Of a DNA stretch of 64,000 nt, positions 61,022 through 64,000 are shown one piece after another; positions within the stretch are counted from its first letter, which is position 1, and every line of letters begins with the position of its first letter. The stretch covers positions 744,001-808,000 of the forward strand of contig NZ_RAPE01000001.1 in the NCBI RefSeq assembly GCF_003651245.1, given 5' to 3'. The notes beneath the pieces were generated by a model that did no database searches, was not told the origin of the DNA, and saw nothing but the letters and a program-made list of their open reading frames with translations. The translations under genes were made by a program, and so were the position numbers. Origin of the DNA: Roseovarius spongiae (GTDB lineage Bacteria > Pseudomonadota > Alphaproteobacteria > Rhodobacterales > Rhodobacteraceae).

Positions 61022-61771
61022 TCATAGTATCTGGCTCAGAAACTCCCGGGCCCGATTGGTCTGCGGATTGTCAAAGAACGCCGCAGGGGTGTTTTCCTCA
61101 ACAATTGCGCCGCTGTCCATGAAGATCACGCGATCGGCCGCCTCGCGGGCAAAGCCCATCTCGTGGGTGACGACGGCCATGGTCATGCCTTCGGCCGCCA
61201 GGCTGCGCATCTGTTCGAGCACGCCGCCCACGGTTTCGGGATCGAGCGCCGATGTCGCCTCGTCGAACAGCATCACCTTGGGTTTCATGGCCAGGCTGCG
61301 CGCGATGGCGACGCGCTGCTGCTGCCCGCCCGACAACATGACGGGATAGCTGTTCTCCTGTTCCGGCAAGCCCACCTTCTTCAGCAACTCGCGCGCGATG
61401 CTTTCGGCCTCGGGGCGCTTGCGCTTGGCGACGATGATCTGCGGCAAGACGATGTTTTCCAGCGCGGTCTTGTGCTGGAACAGATTGAAATGCTGAAACA
61501 CCATGCCCACCTCGGCGCGCAGGCGGTTGATGTCGGTTTTCCTGCTGGTCACCTCGATGTTGTCGATGGTGATGCGGCCTGAGTCGACCGGCTGCAAACC
61601 GTTGAGCGCGCGCAGCAGCGTCGATTTGCCCGAGCCGGAAGGGCCGATGATCACCACCACCTCGCCCCGGTCGATCGTCGCGCTCACATTGTCGAGCGCG
61701 CGCACATCGGAGCGGCCTTTCATCTGGTAGGTCTTGCTGACCCCCTCAATTACGATCATCGGCTCGCTCAT
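61022..61771 (-). CDS. ABC transporter ATP-binding protein, polar amino acids (GlnQ/HisP type)
   Basis: The 249-residue ATPase has Walker [17 protein letters not shown], the Q-loop region [20 protein letters not shown], signature [15 protein letters not shown], Walker [15 protein letters not shown] and switch His [15 protein letters not shown]. It energises the two permeases downstream. Its start overlaps the end of the DapF-like gene by 26 bases. Confidence 0.94.
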   Translation of the reverse strand: MSEPMIVIEGVSKTYQMKGRSDVRALDNVSATIDRGEVVVIIGPSGSGKSTLLRALNGLQPVDSGRITIDNIEVTSRKTDINRLRAEVGMVFQHFNLFQHKTALENIVLPQIIVAKRKRPEAESIARELLKKVGLPEQENSYPVMLSGGQQQRVAIARSLAMKPKVMLFDEATSALDPETVGGVLEQMRSLAAEGMTMAVVTHEMGFAREAADRVIFMDSGAIVEENTPAAFFDNPQTNRAREFLSQIL

Positions 61772-62636
61772 CTCGTCCTTCCGCGTAAAGGGGCAGGCGA
61801 CCCCTGAAACAAGTGGCGACCGGGCCGGTCATCACCGCACTGCCTTGCGCATCCACCTCGATCGTCACGGCGCCGGCGCCCATTTCCACCCGGACCGGCC
61901 CCGAACCGATCAGGCCCCGCAGCTGCGCCGCCCGCACGGCGGCGCAGGCCCCGGTGCCACAGGCCCCGGTCAGAATGCCCGGACGTTCATAGGCCTGCAA
62001 GCGAATGCGTGTCGGGCCGAGGATCTCGCCCAGCCCGACATTCACCTGTTCCGGGAATAGCGGGTCGGTGAGCACCGGGCGCGCCAACGCCGCGACATCG
62101 AGCGCGGGCAGGTCCTGCACGAAGAATGTCACATGCGGATTGCCGACCCAGGAGGCCACCCCATGCGCCAGCGGCCCGTGCGCCAGCGGCAAATCCAACG
62201 TGTCCACCTCGCGCGCCAGCGGGAATTTACGCCAATCATGCTCGATTCGCCCCATTTCGACACTGACCTCGCGCGGCCCCTGGCGGGTACAGCGCAGCAT
62301 GGCGGCGCGGGTTTCGATCGTCACCGCGTCGGCGCCGGTTTCTTCCAGCAGCAGCCACGCGACACAGCGTGTGGCGTTGCCGCAGGCGCCGACCTCGCGC
62401 CCGTCGATATTGAGAATGCGAAGCCTCGCGTCCGCCGCGTCGGACGGCTCGACGACCAGCAACTGATCGCCGCCCACCCCGACCCGGACGTCGCAGACAT
62501 GGGCGATCTCGGCCTTGCCGGGCGCGTAATGATCGCGGCGGGCATCGACGATGACGAAGTGATTGCGCAGCCCGTGCATCTTCACGAAGGGGCGCCCCTC
62601 GGCACAAAAGATGCCGCTCCACGGCTCGGTCATCAT
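61746..62636 (-). CDS. DapF-like amino acid epimerase in an uptake operon
   Basis: This 296-residue two-domain protein belongs to the diaminopimelate epimerase family. Both catalytic cysteines are present: [12 protein letters not shown] in the N-half and [13 protein letters not shown] in the C-half. Several family motifs are altered: HGLGNDF reads HGLRNHF, the stretch before the second Cys reads [12 protein letters not shown] where YERGAG-T is usual, and MGNPH reads VGNPH. It heads the amino-acid ABC operon. It may epimerise the imported amino acid; housekeeping DapF is the alternative. Confidence 0.8.
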   Translation of the reverse strand: MMTEPWSGIFCAEGRPFVKMHGLRNHFVIVDARRDHYAPGKAEIAHVCDVRVGVGGDQLLVVEPSDAADARLRILNIDGREVGACGNATRCVAWLLLEETGADAVTIETRAAMLRCTRQGPREVSVEMGRIEHDWRKFPLAREVDTLDLPLAHGPLAHGVASWVGNPHVTFFVQDLPALDVAALARPVLTDPLFPEQVNVGLGEILGPTRIRLQAYERPGILTGACGTGACAAVRAAQLRGLIGSGPVRVEMGAGAVTIEVDAQGSAVMTGPVATCFRGRLPLYAEGRDERADDRN

Positions 62637-62827
62637 CAAATCGCTTCCGTGTCGTTCCTTCCGACGGTTCAGACCCGTCCCGAGCCGCCTGCCGCGCCAC
62701 GCGCCGCACTGTCGCGCCTTCGGTGCCGGTTTGCAAGGCGCGAGATGCGCGGGCGCAGCCGTTTGGGGCCCTGGCGCGCTGCCCGGCGCATTTGGATGCA
62801 ATTTGCAGATTGGCTACGCCGAAGCCC

Positions 62828-63634
62828 TCATCCCGCCTGATTGCCTGGCTTGAACGCCCTGATCAGGCTTGTAGCCACGAAACACAAGGCCGCGACGCAT
62901 ACGATCGATGGTCCGGCCGGGGTGTCCAGAACGTAAGCGCCTCGCAGGCCAACGACGGCGGATGCGCTGCCGATTAGAGCTGCAATCAGCGCCATGCCTT
63001 CGGGCGTCCGAGACAGCGGGCGCGCGGCGGCGGCCGGGATGATCAACATTGCTGCGATGAGCAAAACGCCCACGACCTTGATCGCTACAGCCACCGTGAT
63101 GGCGAGCGAGAGGGTCAGCACCAGTTGCTCGCGCTTGGGGTCGATGCCGCTGGCGTAGGCGAGTTCGTCGTTCAGGGTCGACGTCAGCAGGGCGGACCAG
63201 CGCCAGGCGATCAATCCGACGACCAGCGCGGCCCCGCCCCAGATCACGGCAAGATCACCGCGTGACACCGCAAGGATGTCTCCGAACAGATACGCCATCA
63301 GATCGATCCGGATCCCCGACAGAAACGACACTGCGACCAGGCCGAACGCCAGTGCCGAATGCGCCAGGACGCCAAGAAGCGTGTCCATGGCGTAGCCCCG
63401 CCCGCTGAGCGCGGAGACGGTCAGAGCCATGATGAGCGCAACCGCAATTGCGCCGGGGAAGATGGATAGATTCAGCGCCAGCGAAAGCGCGATGCCCAGG
63501 ATCGCGGCATGAGCGGTGGCGTCGCCGAAATAAGCCATGCGGCGCCAGACCACGAAACTGCCAAGTGGAGCAGCCGCGAACGCCACGCCGATACCGGCAA
63601 GGGTGGCGCGTGTCATGAAATCGTCGAGCATCAT
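62828..63634 (-). CDS. znuB: zinc ABC transporter permease ZnuB
   Basis: The 268-residue ABC-3 family permease has about eight helices. Typical segments are [28 protein letters not shown]-like [30 protein letters not shown] and [20 protein letters not shown]. It transports zinc (possibly manganese) with ZnuC. Its ATG overlaps the znuC stop by four bases. Confidence 0.9.
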   Translation of the reverse strand: MMLDDFMTRATLAGIGVAFAAAPLGSFVVWRRMAYFGDATAHAAILGIALSLALNLSIFPGAIAVALIMALTVSALSGRGYAMDTLLGVLAHSALAFGLVAVSFLSGIRIDLMAYLFGDILAVSRGDLAVIWGGAALVVGLIAWRWSALLTSTLNDELAYASGIDPKREQLVLTLSLAITVAVAIKVVGVLLIAAMLIIPAAAARPLSRTPEGMALIAALIGSASAVVGLRGAYVLDTPAGPSIVCVAALCFVATSLIRAFKPGNQAG

Positions 63635-64000
63635 TCGGCAGCCTTTGTCTGGTCGTTATGGCGGTGGTCGGCTCCACACGCGTCATCAAGGTCGTGCGTA
63701 TGGTCGTGATCGTGCCGGTAGAGCGCGAGCGCGCCACCGGTGCCGGTCCCGAAGAGAGCTTGATATTCCGGCGCGGACGAGACGTGTTCGGGCGTGCCGT
63801 GACAACACACATGACCGTTGAGGCAGATCACCCGGTCAGATGCCGCCATGACGACGTGCAGTTCATGGCTGATCATCAGCACAGCGCACCCGGTTTCACG
63901 CCGCACGTCGTCGATCAGCTGATAGAACGCGGCGGAGCCGGGCTGGTCGAGCCCTGCCGTCGGTTCATCCAGCAACAGAAGTTGCGGTCGCGCCACCAGG
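63631..64000 (-). CDS. znuC: zinc ABC transporter ATP-binding protein ZnuC, C-terminal part (5' end outside window)
   Basis: The visible 122 residues begin inside the ATPase at [18 protein letters not shown] (Walker B and D-loop). Switch His is in [18 protein letters not shown]. The His/Asp-rich tail ([20 protein letters not shown]) is typical of zinc transporters. The frame stays open to the window edge, so the N-terminal half lies beyond. znuB follows with overlap. Confidence 0.92.
   Translation of the reverse strand, partial: LVARPQLLLLDEPTAGLDQPGSAAFYQLIDDVRRETGCAVLMISHELHVVMAASDRVICLNGHVCCHGTPEHVSSAPEYQALFGTGTGGALALYRHDHDHTHDLDDACGADHRHNDQTKAAE

Overview
The window is GC-rich (about two-thirds G+C by eye), densely coded and almost certainly chromosomal. 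Gene content points to an alphaproteobacterium of the Rhodobacteraceae (Roseobacter/Rhodobacter group). The main pointers are the Rhodobacter-type tellurite locus trgA-trgB-cysK, GapR (DUF2312), a CcmI/DUF1289/RuvX neighbourhood, a heterotetrameric sarcosine oxidase operon, paired BCCT carriers and an HflKC-DUF2065-DegP operon. I see no CRISPR array, prophage or transposase gene. Genus cannot be fixed from sequence reading alone.

Layout. 1-6.2 kb: tail of a fatty-acid beta-oxidation protein, gapR, dusA, a TauE/SafE permease with an overlapping Fe(II)/2OG-oxygenase-like protein, then minus-strand DUF1289, ruvX and ccmI. 6.4-12.1 kb: soxB, an unknown small membrane protein, soxD, soxA, soxG (sarcosine to glycine plus a C1 unit on folate). 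12.1-18.1 kb: sodB, rarD, a LOG-family hydrolase, a LysM protein and an Atm1-type ABC exporter. 18.1-26.9 kb: a minus-strand RND efflux pair, then a YfgM-like protein, a BamB-like lipoprotein and Der, the same order as around E. coli bamB. 27-34.9 kb: DUF2235 hydrolase, serS, DUF1989 protein, an orphan Tat-exported peptide-binding protein, GST, rpiA and glutathione reductase. 35-39.2 kb: hflK, hflC, DUF2065, degP. 39.3-44.9 kb: two divergent BCCT transporters and a class-V PLP enzyme. 44.9-52.8 kb: photolyase, trgA, trgB, an RTX-like gene remnant, cysK, an MscS channel, an AlaX editing protein and tRNA-Ser(GGA). 53-58.7 kb: a two-component system divergent from an EF-hand protein, cytochrome b561, an exported dienelactone hydrolase-like protein, a Tat-exported intradiol-dioxygenase-like protein and a diheme ferric-reductase-like membrane protein. 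58.7-64 kb: a polar amino-acid ABC operon headed by a DapF-like epimerase, then znuB and the end of znuC.

Themes. Much of the window serves envelope and stress physiology: membrane proteolysis (HflKC, DegP), osmoprotection (BCCT, MscS), redox defence (SOD, glutathione reductase, GST, tellurite locus), metal transport (Znu, Atm1) and efflux. Nothing matches a known defence or mobile system. The most system-like and least familiar part is 52,977-58,659, where a signalling pair faces a run of exported and heme-binding membrane proteins. Secondary curiosities are the small membrane protein inside the sarcosine oxidase operon, the variant DapF in an uptake operon, paired palindromes of one family at two places, large periplasmic-loop insertions in both BCCT carriers, and an RND pump with extra membrane segments.
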